DNA from: a bacterium
Lineage (GTDB): Bacteria > Desulfobacterota > Desulfocorpusculales > Desulfocorpusculum
Length of the DNA: 64,000 bases
NCBI GenBank assembly: GCA_037481695.1
Contig: JBBFLE010000005.1
Location: 186,001 to 250,000 of the forward strand
Reading direction: 5' to 3'
The position numbers were made by a program, and so were the translations under genes. Positions within the stretch are counted from its first letter, which is position 1, and each line of letters opens with the position of its first letter. This document shows, one piece after another, positions 35,849-44,260 of the stretch. Under the pieces are notes generated by a model that was not told where the DNA came from, did no database searches, and worked only from the letters and a program-made list of their open reading frames with translations.

Positions 35849-37562
35849 TGAGGCTCCAAAGCAACCAATCCACAGGTCGTAGGCTCTTGCTCAAGCGGGC
35901 CTTGACCTCTTTTTCCAGATGCTTTTGAGAGTAGATGGGGCGCTTTGTTTCCAGCAGCATCTGCCTGTATTTCTCCAGGTTATAATCCCTGGAATCCCTT
36001 ATCCATGTGCGAAGGGGAAATGGAAAACCAATCTTTTTCCTGTAGGCCAACTCCAATCCAAACCTCTGGGAACAGAGTTCCTTTAGGGGCTCCTTGCCTA
36101 TGCCTCTGGGGTTCCTTGCTTCCCAGCCCAAAGATCTGGACCATACCAGGAACATCTCGTTAAGAAATGGCAGTTCAAGGCTGAGGCTGCGGGTCTGAGC
36201 CACCAACTCTGCTCTGGTAAGCAGCCTTTGCCCGACGGTTCGCACATGGTAGAGAACTGCTTTTTCCATCAGGTCATCTGGCTGCGGGCTTTCCAAACAC
36301 TGCTTCCAAATCCCGCACCTGGGGCTCAGGTCCAGGGGCTGCTCCACCACCCGTTGAACCAAAAGAGGGTCGTTCAGGGTATGAGTCCTGCAATTGACAA
36401 CTATGGGGGCTGTTTTCTCAAAATCATTGCCCAGCAGATATAGGGCCTCCCTCTCATGCTGGTAAAGTCCTCCCGAGAGCCAGCCATCTGCCCCTTCACC
36501 AGAGAAGATTCTCTTTACTCGAAGCCCTTGGGCAGCCTCACACAGGATCCACCAGATCACCTGGTTGGTGCTGGTGAGCGGCATTGCTGTTTTTTCAATG
36601 GCTTGCTGCCATGCCCTGGAAAAGCTCCAAGGGCTAAGCTCTATGGGCTCCCATGGAAGCTCAAGCTCCTGGACAACCTTCGAGGCGAAGGGGCCTTCAT
36701 CATGGCGGTACCCCGGGCATGTGACAGTCATACAAGGGCAAGGAGTCCAAGAGTCCAATTCCTTAAGACCCCATGCCAGAAGGGCCGAGTCCACCCCTCC
36801 CGAAAGAAACAGACCCCTGCTAGCCCCAGACTCCCTCATGAGGCTCGTGCGGATAGCTGCCCACAGAGACTCCTTGGCCCCCCCTTTGGCCATGAGGGCC
36901 ATCTCTTGGCAATGCTCCAGCCAGCCGGGCCAAAGGCTCAATGAACGTGTTTCACCCGAGAACAGATCTCCAAGCACAAGCTCCCCTGGAAGCAGCTCCC
37001 TAACTCCCTGGTACAGGGTATTGCCTGCAGCTACACTTTGAAAAACCATGTATTCTGGAACTCTTTTCCAGTCCGGCTCTGGCAAAAAAGGCATCAGATC
37101 CAGCAAAGAGGCAATGTCTTGCGCAAAGAAGAGCCCCTGTCTTGAAGCAAACCAAAAAAGGGGCTTTAACCCTTGAGGTGCCCTGGCCATGATCCAGGTG
37201 CCCTGGGACATGTCCAGCCAAACCAGCCTGAAGGGGCCCCAATTACCTTCAAGGAATCTCCATCCCTGCCTGGGAAGCTCATTCATGAGAGTCTGCACAT
37301 CATCTGAGCATGGCCCCGAACTTTGGGCGGATTCCCTTTCTTGTGGTGCTCCCAGAGAGCCTTCCCAAGCCAGCAGCTGGGAGCCTCTTCTCCACACTGG
37401 TCCCAAAGAGATCCCATCTTGGGCAAACCAAGCCACCCATTGCAGGCTCTGGGGCTGGCTGCTCCCTTCTGGAGCCACCGCTTCAGGCCCCCTGGCTGGG
37501 GCCCTTTGATTATTTGCTTGCCCACCAAATGGTTGGTCTGCCCTGAGAATCCTGCCTCTCAA
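35775..37562 (-). CDS. asparagine-synthetase-like amidotransferase without the glutaminase cysteine
   Basis: 595 residues from a TTG at 37562 that overlaps the aminotransferase stop (TTGA) and has GGAGGT six bases upstream. The C-terminal domain is an adenylating synthetase: PP-loop SGGVDS at 254-259 and GEGADG at 355-360, with a conserved late segment ending KKIGFPFPLRTWI. The N-terminal region keeps part of the Ntn-hydrolase-like fold (GNWGPFRLVW, GLKPLFWFAS), but the chain begins MRGRIL rather than Met-Cys-Gly-Ile, so the glutamine-hydrolysing nucleophile is missing. Enzymes of this type, such as lasso-peptide cyclases and beta-lactam synthetases, use AMP activation to form an amide with an amine other than ammonia. 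Full asparagine synthesis is unlikely. Confidence 0.75.
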   Translation of the reverse strand: MRGRILRADQPFGGQANNQRAPARGPEAVAPEGSSQPQSLQWVAWFAQDGISLGPVWRRGSQLLAWEGSLGAPQERESAQSSGPCSDDVQTLMNELPRQGWRFLEGNWGPFRLVWLDMSQGTWIMARAPQGLKPLFWFASRQGLFFAQDIASLLDLMPFLPEPDWKRVPEYMVFQSVAAGNTLYQGVRELLPGELVLGDLFSGETRSLSLWPGWLEHCQEMALMAKGGAKESLWAAIRTSLMRESGASRGLFLSGGVDSALLAWGLKELDSWTPCPCMTVTCPGYRHDEGPFASKVVQELELPWEPIELSPWSFSRAWQQAIEKTAMPLTSTNQVIWWILCEAAQGLRVKRIFSGEGADGWLSGGLYQHEREALYLLGNDFEKTAPIVVNCRTHTLNDPLLVQRVVEQPLDLSPRCGIWKQCLESPQPDDLMEKAVLYHVRTVGQRLLTRAELVAQTRSLSLELPFLNEMFLVWSRSLGWEARNPRGIGKEPLKELCSQRFGLELAYRKKIGFPFPLRTWIRDSRDYNLEKYRQMLLETKRPIYSQKHLEKEVKARLSKSLRPVDWLLWSLINLELWLGWLEQKKEHFRSLGFSP

Positions 37563-38857
37563 GCCCCAACCTCCATCAATGCCCTTTCCAATGCAACAAG
37601 GCCGGCCTCCAAGTCTTCCTCGGAAATGTTCAGGGGGGGCAGAAGTCTCAACACGTTTCTGTAGAGCCCACCTGAGAGAATAAGCACCCCCTTTTCTCTG
37701 CACCTTCTGACCACTTCTCTGGCCAGTTTGGGGGCAGGCACAGGCTGGTTTGTCTTCTCCACCAGCTCAAGACCCCACATGGCCCCAAGGGCTCTGATCT
37801 CCCCCAAAAAAGGCATTTTATCCATCCAGGCCTGAGCCCTTGCTTTGAACAGAGACTCCAGTCTAAGTGCCCTTTCTGGTATGGCCTCATCCGTGAGAAT
37901 CTGCAAGAGGCAGTGGGCTGCTGCACAGGCCATGGGATTGCCCCCGAAAGTACTGCCGAAGCCGCTGGCCTGAACACTATCCATGAGTTCGGCTCTGCCC
38001 ACCACCGCTGCCAGAGGAAGACCGCCTCCCAGAGCCTTGCCTACAATCAAAAGGTCTGGGTTAACACCTTGGTGTTGCACGCAAAAGAGTCTTCCAGTGC
38101 GGCCCAGTCCGGTTTGAATCTCATCAACCACAAGCAAGATCCCGTGCCTGGAGCAAATGGCAGCCAGCTGTGGCAGGAAGTCCTCTGGGGGCACAACCAC
38201 CCCTCCTTCACCTTGCACAGGTTCCACAACCACAGCAGCCACATCCTCAGGAGGCCGCTCGAGCAGGAAGAAACGCTCCAGTGCGTTCAAACACTCCATG
38301 GAACAAGCCTTAGGGTCGTGTCCCAAGGAACATCTGTAGCAGTATGGGTATGGAATGTGATAAACCTCTGGAGCCATGGAGCCGTAACCTGTCCTGTAAG
38401 GCTTGGAACGGCTGGTCAGGGTGGCGGCCAAAAGGGTCCTTCCATGATAACCCCCGTCAAAAGCCACTATGGCGGTCTTGCCTGTGGCCGAGCGGGCCAC
38501 CTTCACCGCCCACTCCACGGCTTCGGCTCCAGAGTTGCAAAGAAACACCTTAGTGCTGCCTTGCAAAGGCGCCAGTGCGCAGAGTTTCTTGGCCAGTTCC
38601 AGATAAGGTTCATGCATCATGATGTGGGCACACTGGTGAAGGAGCTTTTCTGCTTGGGCCTTTATTGACTGCAGGATCCGCTTCTCCCCATGTCCCAAGA
38701 CCATGACACCCAGCCCGCTGGTAAGATCCAGAAACTCTCTCCCGTCAGAGGAAAACAGGTGGGTTCCGCTGGCACGAACAGCCAAACCAGGATGAAACGT
38801 ATAAAGGCCTCTTGGGACTAATTCCACAGGCTTGGTGAGCTCTTCTTTTCCCCCCAT
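37559..38857 (-). CDS. class III PLP-dependent aminotransferase (GabT/ornithine type)
   Basis: 432 residues. Transfers a distal or alpha amino group to a keto acid (4-aminobutyrate, ornithine, lysine or diaminobutyrate type substrates). It has SGAEAVE (109-115), GYHGRT (136-141), the DEIQTGLGRTG motif with Asp245 and Lys274 in VGKALGGGLP as the Schiff-base lysine. The insertion with YPYCYRCSLGH and a second cysteine pair is seen in a subgroup that includes amino-acid racemase-like members. The ATG at 38857 follows AGGAGG directly. It is coupled to the asparagine-synthetase-like gene by a four-base overlap, so it may supply that enzyme with an unusual amine or amino acid. Confidence 0.85.
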   Translation of the reverse strand: MGGKEELTKPVELVPRGLYTFHPGLAVRASGTHLFSSDGREFLDLTSGLGVMVLGHGEKRILQSIKAQAEKLLHQCAHIMMHEPYLELAKKLCALAPLQGSTKVFLCNSGAEAVEWAVKVARSATGKTAIVAFDGGYHGRTLLAATLTSRSKPYRTGYGSMAPEVYHIPYPYCYRCSLGHDPKACSMECLNALERFFLLERPPEDVAAVVVEPVQGEGGVVVPPEDFLPQLAAICSRHGILLVVDEIQTGLGRTGRLFCVQHQGVNPDLLIVGKALGGGLPLAAVVGRAELMDSVQASGFGSTFGGNPMACAAAHCLLQILTDEAIPERALRLESLFKARAQAWMDKMPFLGEIRALGAMWGLELVEKTNQPVPAPKLAREVVRRCREKGVLILSGGLYRNVLRLLPPLNISEEDLEAGLVALERALMEVGA

Positions 38858-38877
38858 ATGGCCTCCTGTGTTGGAAA

Positions 38878-39027
38878 TCATCCCCCTTTTCCTCCCATTC
38901 CAGCCAGGCTTTTCATAGGGGAGGATGATTCTGAAAAATGGCCCTGGAGCCTACAGTTTGAAAAGGCAATGACCCCCAAAGAGTCTCTGATCCTCTTTGC
39001 CTCTTCCAGAAATTCCTGGCAGTTCAA
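38878..39027 (-). CDS. small ORF in the ligase cluster, possible peptide substrate or carrier
   Basis: A 49-codon frame that fills the gap between ligase B and the aminotransferase, in the same direction. It starts at a TTG preceded by AAGGGGAG nine bases upstream, and its stop is 20 bases before the aminotransferase start. The peptide has a helical charged N-terminal part (CQEFLEEAKRIRDSLG), then HFSESSSPMKS, and ends LAGMGGKGG. Codon choice (AGG, CTG, GAG, GGA) looks like that of the neighbours. A modified peptide precursor or a carrier tail is conceivable, but no family is recognised and a chance frame cannot be excluded. Confidence 0.4.
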   Translation of the reverse strand: MNCQEFLEEAKRIRDSLGVIAFSNCRLQGHFSESSSPMKSLAGMGGKGG

Positions 39028-39069
39028 AAAAAAGGACTCCCCTTGGACCCCCTGGGGCCTTGGCAAGCC

Positions 39070-40404
39070 TCAGACCTCCACCATCAAGAAGCTCTCAGCT
39101 GATCCTGCGTGGGCATTGATGGGAATCCAGCTTCGGCCATCTAGGCCCACACGCACAAAGGCTGATTTGCCGAAGGGGCTCAAGACAAAAGGAAAAGCCC
39201 CCAAGCGTATCATATTCCCATCCCAGGCAACAAACTCCTTCCTGCAGAATCCAACTCTTCTTTGGGCCACCCACTTCCCTGGCTCCTCTTTGAGAATGCG
39301 AGGCACCTGCCTTCTTATGTCATCAGGGTCCAAGATCACATGTTTACCCCCATAAGAAGCCCTTTTCTTTAGCACAAAAGAATGACCCCTGAGGATGCTG
39401 CGGAAAAGATCAGGCTCTTGAGCCCTGATACGGTGTCCTAATATGAAGGTCTCGGGCAAGTATTCTCTGAGCTCTGGATTTTCCCTCCCAATGAGCTCTA
39501 GGATCCCCTTGTCCTGCAAGAAGGTAGAGCCCAAGGGATTCACCAGACACACCCTAGCCGCGCAGACAGACTCCCAAAGGAGCTTGGCTCCCAGGACCTC
39601 TGGCAAATCAAAACGGGAAGGCTCCTCCAGCCTGAGTCTCAGGCTTTGGGTGGAGAACTTGCGGAACACCAGGTGCACTGGCTCTCCCTTGAGAAGAAGT
39701 GCTTCGCCCTGTGTTTCCAGATCCTCCAGAGTGCCCACCCCAACCCGGTATCCTCTGTTGCGATAATGCTCGGCAATGCCTCTACACTCAGGCAGCATGA
39801 AATGCGCCTGGGCTCGGGAGGTCAACAAGGCTATGGTGGGTTTGCAGGGCATCCAGGGTCTTTTTCTCTTGAACTGCCTGTAGCACCTCAGGATGCTCTC
39901 CAAAGACTCATCTCTGGGATCCAGAAAAACACCTCTGCCTGTTTGGGGATAAGAGGCCTTTCGGTAGGCTGCTGCCACCAGTGCAGGGTCCAGTTCACCT
40001 CCGGGGCAGCCGCAGTTGATCTCCATCAAGAGCATCCGGCCTTGGGGATCCATGGCCATGTCCAGGCGTCGGATGGGGAGTCGCTCATGGAAGCCGTGAT
40101 CCAGAAAAAAGAACTCCTCTTCCAACTGGGATGAGAATTGAAGCCACTGCCTGGCCTCACTTCTCTTTCTTGCCAGGTAATCCCCTACCTGCTCCAGAGC
40201 CTGGCAGAAAAGCTCCACCAGCTTTGCCATGTTCTCGTGTTCTTCTCGGGTGAGGATCAAGGGGGTGCAAAAGGAATATATTTCTGGCTTGGGGCTGTTC
40301 AAGAATCGGAAATTCTCCTCCTCAACTAATAGGTCTCTCATGCGCAGTATCAGTGCTTCCAAGGCCTTGTTTTCCCTGGAATGAGCCAAATCTGAAGGAT
40401 TCAT
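39070..40404 (-). CDS. circularly permuted ATP-grasp-like ligase B
   Basis: 444 residues from an ATG that overlaps the ligase C stop (ATGA), with GGAGGT nine bases upstream. Motifs in order: RRLDMAM (112-118), MEINCGCPGG (127-136) with Glu and Asn metal ligands, NPLGSTFLQDK (289-299), LKKRASYGGKHV (345-356), WVAQRRV (378-384), and FVRVG near 416. The Lys and SYGG segments suit an ATP-grasp of the glutathionylspermidine-synthetase-like permuted class. It resembles ligase A in the order and wording of the motifs, and keeps the Asn that ligase A lacks. The substrate is unknown. It presumably forms an amide or ester in the cluster product. Confidence 0.65.
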   Translation of the reverse strand: MNPSDLAHSRENKALEALILRMRDLLVEEENFRFLNSPKPEIYSFCTPLILTREEHENMAKLVELFCQALEQVGDYLARKRSEARQWLQFSSQLEEEFFFLDHGFHERLPIRRLDMAMDPQGRMLLMEINCGCPGGELDPALVAAAYRKASYPQTGRGVFLDPRDESLESILRCYRQFKRKRPWMPCKPTIALLTSRAQAHFMLPECRGIAEHYRNRGYRVGVGTLEDLETQGEALLLKGEPVHLVFRKFSTQSLRLRLEEPSRFDLPEVLGAKLLWESVCAARVCLVNPLGSTFLQDKGILELIGRENPELREYLPETFILGHRIRAQEPDLFRSILRGHSFVLKKRASYGGKHVILDPDDIRRQVPRILKEEPGKWVAQRRVGFCRKEFVAWDGNMIRLGAFPFVLSPFGKSAFVRVGLDGRSWIPINAHAGSAESFLMVEV

Positions 40405-41630
40405 GGAGAACACACCTCCATTCTGGCAAGCCCCCTGAGCCTGGTAACATCTCTGCGCAAGATGTCCATATCAGCATTCACCAGTACAACGAAAAGAGGG
40501 CACCTGAAGCCATCCACGGCCCATCCCACCATCTCTCCTGGAGCCACACGTTGTTTCATGCGGTAAAAGGAGCCCAGGTCTCTTATCTCTTGGATACCTT
40601 CGATTTTTTTCAACACACCCCTTCGGGGAGGAAAAAGTTCTACCACTGCCACGCACTTTTTCCATCTGGGCTCCCATTTCACAGACTCCCCCATGGCCAG
40701 CCTCAGACTCAGAAGATCAAGGGAGCAACCCCAGGCCAGTTCCATCATCTCCGAGCGGTATCCTCCCACCCTGGGGGCTGCATCCAAGATCCATACCTTG
40801 GATCCCAGTCTCACTAGGTCTACGTGTACAGGGCTGGCTTTGAGTTCCATGGCCTTTATCAGATCCCTGACAGCTTCTTCCAGCAAGGCAGCGGTATTGG
40901 ACTCCAGATCTGGGTCCACCCACCTGACCGATACATGGAAGTCCTCCAAGCCCCACTGAATGCCTGTGTTGAGAACAACAGGAGGCGTAAATATCATCTC
41001 TCCTTCAGAGCTCACCAAGGCATCCAGAGAAAAAAGTTCTCCTTGTAGCTCCTTTTCGGCCACGAGGGTGGGCTCCAGTATTACTCCATGGCGCTTCTGA
41101 GTCTCCTGCCAGCTATTGGGTATTCTTTGCAAGGCTTCCTGCCAATCCCCTATGGTTCGGCATGCTGTGATAAGCTGGCTCTTGAAGAGGTTGCGAGGCT
41201 TGAGCAGGAAGGGAAAAGGCATGGGTGGGGGCCCTGGCCTCCAGGGATCCACCTCCCTGAAAGGGGGATTCAAATGGGCTGCTTTTTCTTCCAGGAGCTT
41301 TCTGAGGAGCAATTTGTCTCTGAAAATCCGTGCCTGCCAGGGCCGAATCCCGGGCATACCCAAAGCCTCGTTGAGAAAGGCATGTTCGGGCACCCTGCGC
41401 TCCCTGCGGTTCAGCACAGCCGCCACCCTGTGTTTCTGAGGCCATTGCTTCACCAAACCACAAAGACTTTCCAGATCAGAGGGATCATACTCGATCCAGT
41501 GATCCACCTCCCAAGGGTTAACTACTTTCTCTCCAAGCTCCCTAAGACAGGCACTGGAAAGCCCCATGGCCCTCAGTTCCCTGGCCAGCCTCTGCACCCC
41601 GGTAAATAGAACTATGGGTTCTTGCTGCAT
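40401..41630 (-). CDS. ATP-grasp ligase C (L-amino-acid ligase / carboxylase-like)
   Basis: 409 residues. A pre-ATP-grasp domain (about 1-100) is followed by FRDKLLLRKLL (103-113), the ATP lysine in FLLKPRNLFKS (141-151), GELFSLDALVS, and the C-terminal metal and grasp motif HVDLVRLGSKVWILDAAPRVGGY (in two parts, near 269-291). DAAPRVGG is the form seen in biotin-carboxylase-like and L-amino-acid ligase (BacD-like) enzymes, which make dipeptides. Start: ATG at 41630 with AAAGG four bases upstream; a TTG at 41645 is possible. It is separated from ligase D by 160 bases containing a hairpin, and coupled to ligase B. Confidence 0.72.
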   Translation of the reverse strand: MQQEPIVLFTGVQRLARELRAMGLSSACLRELGEKVVNPWEVDHWIEYDPSDLESLCGLVKQWPQKHRVAAVLNRRERRVPEHAFLNEALGMPGIRPWQARIFRDKLLLRKLLEEKAAHLNPPFREVDPWRPGPPPMPFPFLLKPRNLFKSQLITACRTIGDWQEALQRIPNSWQETQKRHGVILEPTLVAEKELQGELFSLDALVSSEGEMIFTPPVVLNTGIQWGLEDFHVSVRWVDPDLESNTAALLEEAVRDLIKAMELKASPVHVDLVRLGSKVWILDAAPRVGGYRSEMMELAWGCSLDLLSLRLAMGESVKWEPRWKKCVAVVELFPPRRGVLKKIEGIQEIRDLGSFYRMKQRVAPGEMVGWAVDGFRCPLFVVLVNADMDILRRDVTRLRGLARMEVCSP

Positions 41631-41673
41631 CTTGCCTTTGGACAACCCGTAATGTTCCCCGAACCCGGTGAGA

Positions 41674-41691
41674 TTGGGGGCTCAGCCCCAA
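41674..41691 (-). other. hairpin between ligases D and C
   Basis: TTGGGG (41674-41679) and CCCCAA (41686-41691) pair around a six-base loop in the 160-base gap. There is no T run on either strand, so it is not a standard terminator. It may be a processing or attenuation element, or part of the 5' leader of ligase C. Confidence 0.3.
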
Positions 41692-41790
41692 AGCCACCCT
41701 TACTCATTTCCAAGCCCACAGCATCAATCAGCTCACCACAGCAAATGGTTAAGCTAGCCCTCCTTGTTCACCCATCTTGGATCATGGGGG

Positions 41791-43257
41791 CTAGATGGGT
41801 TCCAGTCCCAGGCTTTGGTATACCCAGTCAATTACCCTTGTGACATCCGGTAAAAGGCTTTTGGGCCTCGGCCCCAAGATGTTCTTGAAAAAGATCAGCC
41901 GAGCCACTCTTTCCAGCTCTGATCCTTTGCGCAGCACGTGCCCAACAGGGGGTGGACCGTCCAAGAGAACAAAGTGTTCCTCTGGCACTGGTGGCACGGG
42001 AAAGGGCAGAGCTGCTCCTATTCTTCTGGCACCAGCTTCATTTCCTAGCCATCTGTAAAGACCCGAAGGAAGCTCCTGAGTTACGCGGGCTTTCCATGGA
42101 TTTCTGTGGAAAAGAAGCACCTGGGCTGCTGGTTGCAGAGTCGAGTGAGTCCCTTCCAGAAACTGGGGGTCCATCTCTGCGGGGTCTTCTTCCATCCAGG
42201 ACATCAGATGGAAAAGCTCCAGGGGAGGCAACCCCTGATGCAACTGGAGAAGGGTGAGGGTGGGGAAAGCCCCCGTGTACCTGGGATTGCACTCCAGGAC
42301 CCTGAGGGCCCTTTTGCTTTGATCCAGCAGGAAGTCAAGCCCGAAGATTCCCCTGTATCCCTCTTGGGCCATGGCCCTTCCCACCTGCTGGGTTATGATC
42401 CTGGCTGTTTGCTCCACCCAAGTTTCCCCAGGCAGGTCATACCCCCACTGGTGTCCGCAAAATCTCCCGAAACCAGTGGGAGGAAGCACCTCTGGAATGT
42501 CCACCAGCTGCAATTGCAAGGGGGACACCAAAATCCCCCAAGGAGTCACACAGCCTTCCATGCTCAAGGATGTTCCCCCTAGAAAAGGAGAGAGCATGAC
42601 TTGGCGAAAACCATGGCCCCTGTGAGTTCCGTTGCCCCAGGCTGCTCTTAGCTGAATTATCTCAGAGGGCTCCTTCACCACAAAGCTGGATCTACCTCCG
42701 CCCTGGGGGAAGCAGGGAATCTGTACTACCAGGGCTGCACCCCACCGATCCATGAGTTGGGAACATCTCTCTGGGCTCAAAAACTCCAGGTCCACACTTT
42801 CGAATTCCAAGGCCGGAAGCCCCATGCTCAGGAGCCTCTTTCTGAACCAAGATTTATGCTCCCAGGGAAGCCTCTTTTCAGGAGGGTTGGCCAAGACGAC
42901 CCATCCCTTTTGACGGGCCATCTCCTGGATCTGTGCCGTCTGTCTGTAGAGAACCAGGCGAGTGCCGGCCTTCAGGATTCCCCTGGTTTTCCACGGTTCC
43001 TCCTGGCTCAAAAGGGAATAGGTGTCCGAAGGGGGGTCAACATGGGGCATAGCCTCCTGGAAACACTCCACCTTTGCCCAGGCTCCAATATCTTCCAGAT
43101 CAAGGGTCCTGAGACTGCATATTATGTTGTAGCCAGAGGTAAACAAGGCCGGACCTGCACGGGGAAAGGCCCTTTCCCCCACGCCCACAAGCCCGCGGAT
43201 CTTGCGCAGTTTGGCACCCAGTGCTTGTTTCATTTCCGGGAAATCCAGGCTGAGCAT
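41791..43257 (-). CDS. ATP-grasp ligase D
   Basis: 488 residues. The ATP-grasp core lies at about 140-330: VVQIPCFPQGGGRSSFVV (177-194) for nucleotide binding, FLGGTSLSMEGCV (225-237), and the metal cluster YRGIFGLDFLLD followed by LECNPRYTGAFPT (Asp308, Glu322, Asn324, Arg326). The extra C-terminal 140 residues are not recognised. The overall pattern matches carboxylate-amine ligases such as those found near peptide or nucleotide-sugar pathways. It follows the importer ATPase gene after three bases, so it is co-transcribed with the peptide importer. The start codon is not strongly supported: ATG at 43257, or ATG at 43233. Confidence 0.7.
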   Translation of the reverse strand: MLSLDFPEMKQALGAKLRKIRGLVGVGERAFPRAGPALFTSGYNIICSLRTLDLEDIGAWAKVECFQEAMPHVDPPSDTYSLLSQEEPWKTRGILKAGTRLVLYRQTAQIQEMARQKGWVVLANPPEKRLPWEHKSWFRKRLLSMGLPALEFESVDLEFLSPERCSQLMDRWGAALVVQIPCFPQGGGRSSFVVKEPSEIIQLRAAWGNGTHRGHGFRQVMLSPFLGGTSLSMEGCVTPWGILVSPLQLQLVDIPEVLPPTGFGRFCGHQWGYDLPGETWVEQTARIITQQVGRAMAQEGYRGIFGLDFLLDQSKRALRVLECNPRYTGAFPTLTLLQLHQGLPPLELFHLMSWMEEDPAEMDPQFLEGTHSTLQPAAQVLLFHRNPWKARVTQELPSGLYRWLGNEAGARRIGAALPFPVPPVPEEHFVLLDGPPPVGHVLRKGSELERVARLIFFKNILGPRPKSLLPDVTRVIDWVYQSLGLEPI

Positions 43258-43260
43258 GGA

Positions 43261-44250
43261 CTAGCCATAGTGAAGAAAACAGGCCGAATAGTGTTCCTTT
43301 TCCACCTCCTGTAGCGGTGCCTCCTGCTCCTGGCAGCGTCCACTGCAGCTTGGACATCTGGCATAAAAAGGGCAGCCTGCTTTGTCTGAAGCCGCCAGAG
43401 TCTCCACAGGACAGGCAGGGGGTGGGAGTCCCTCCTTGCGGCGCTGGACCGTTGGCACAGCCTTGAGAAGGGCCTGGGTGTACGGGTGTTTGGGGTTCTG
43501 GATGATTGATTCTGCAGGCCCGAACTCCAGTACCTTGCCTTTGAATATAACGCATATTCGGTCTGAGAGGTATCTGGCCGTGGCCAAATCGTGGGTGATG
43601 AAAAGCAGGGTCAGGTTGTGACGTTCCTTGAGATCCAGCAGCATGTTCAGGAGCTGTGCCTGGATGGAGGCATCCAGCATGGACACAGGCTCATCTGCAA
43701 CCACAAAGGTAGGCTCAGGGATCATGGCACGAGCCACTGCCACACGCTGCCTTTGCCCTCCACTGAGCTGATGGGGATATCTGAACAGAAAATCCTCAGC
43801 AGGCCGCAATCCTACCTCTTCCAGCATCTGGCCTACTCTTTCCTCCCGTTGTTTGTGAGTGCCGTATCCCTGGACCAAGAGTGGCTCCACAACAGTTTGG
43901 AAGACCGTGAGTTGGGGATTCAAAGACTGGTACGGATCCTGGAAGATCATCTGAACCCTACGCCTGAACTCCTTGATCTTAGACCCTCCAATGGAGCGCA
44001 CCTCTGTGCCGTCAAATATAACCTGGCCAGAGGTGGGTTCCTCCAGGCGCACAAGCAATCTCCCACAGGTGGTCTTACCACTTCCGCTTTCCCCCACCAA
44101 GGAGAAGATCTCACCTGGCTGTATCTGGAAAGAGACCCTGTCCAAGGCCTTGACGTCTACTCCGGCTCTTCTTAGCAAAGATTGACGCCGTCTGTATAGC
44201 TTGGTCACATCCTTGAAAATCACCAGGGGCTCGTAACCTGGTCGGTTCAC
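43261..44250 (-). CDS. oppF: oligopeptide ABC importer ATPase, OppF/DppF type
   Basis: 329 residues from a GTG at 44250, placed after the oppD stop and preceded by GAGGAGAGGG. An in-frame ATG at 44346 would add 32 unrelated residues inside oppD. Walker A GESGSGKTT, Q-loop FQDPYQSLNPQ, signature LSGGQRQRVAVARAM, Walker B VVADEPVSMLD and the switch TLLFITHD are intact. The C-terminal cysteine cluster (CPFYARCP..CSGRC..) matches the Fe-S or regulatory domain of Opp/Dpp ATPases. It powers uptake with OppD and permeases OppB/OppC. Confidence 0.92.
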   Translation of the reverse strand: MNRPGYEPLVIFKDVTKLYRRRQSLLRRAGVDVKALDRVSFQIQPGEIFSLVGESGSGKTTCGRLLVRLEEPTSGQVIFDGTEVRSIGGSKIKEFRRRVQMIFQDPYQSLNPQLTVFQTVVEPLLVQGYGTHKQREERVGQMLEEVGLRPAEDFLFRYPHQLSGGQRQRVAVARAMIPEPTFVVADEPVSMLDASIQAQLLNMLLDLKERHNLTLLFITHDLATARYLSDRICVIFKGKVLEFGPAESIIQNPKHPYTQALLKAVPTVQRRKEGLPPPACPVETLAASDKAGCPFYARCPSCSGRCQEQEAPLQEVEKEHYSACFLHYG

Positions 44251-44260
44251 TTCCCTCTCC

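Noticed and set aside
35775-37562. Genuine asparagine synthetase (asnB)
   Set aside because: The N-terminal Cys-Gly glutaminase nucleophile is absent with the best-supported start, and the context is a ligase cluster.
39028-39069. Intrinsic terminator after ligase B (run of eight T on the minus strand)
   Set aside because: No good stem sits directly before the T run; the run instead precedes the TTG of the small ORF.
41612-41707. 31-codon minus-strand ORF (from an ATG at 41707) between ligases D and C with a Cys-rich end
   Set aside because: It was considered as a peptide precursor, but its end runs into ligase C in another frame and it lacks a proper ribosome site before the ATG.
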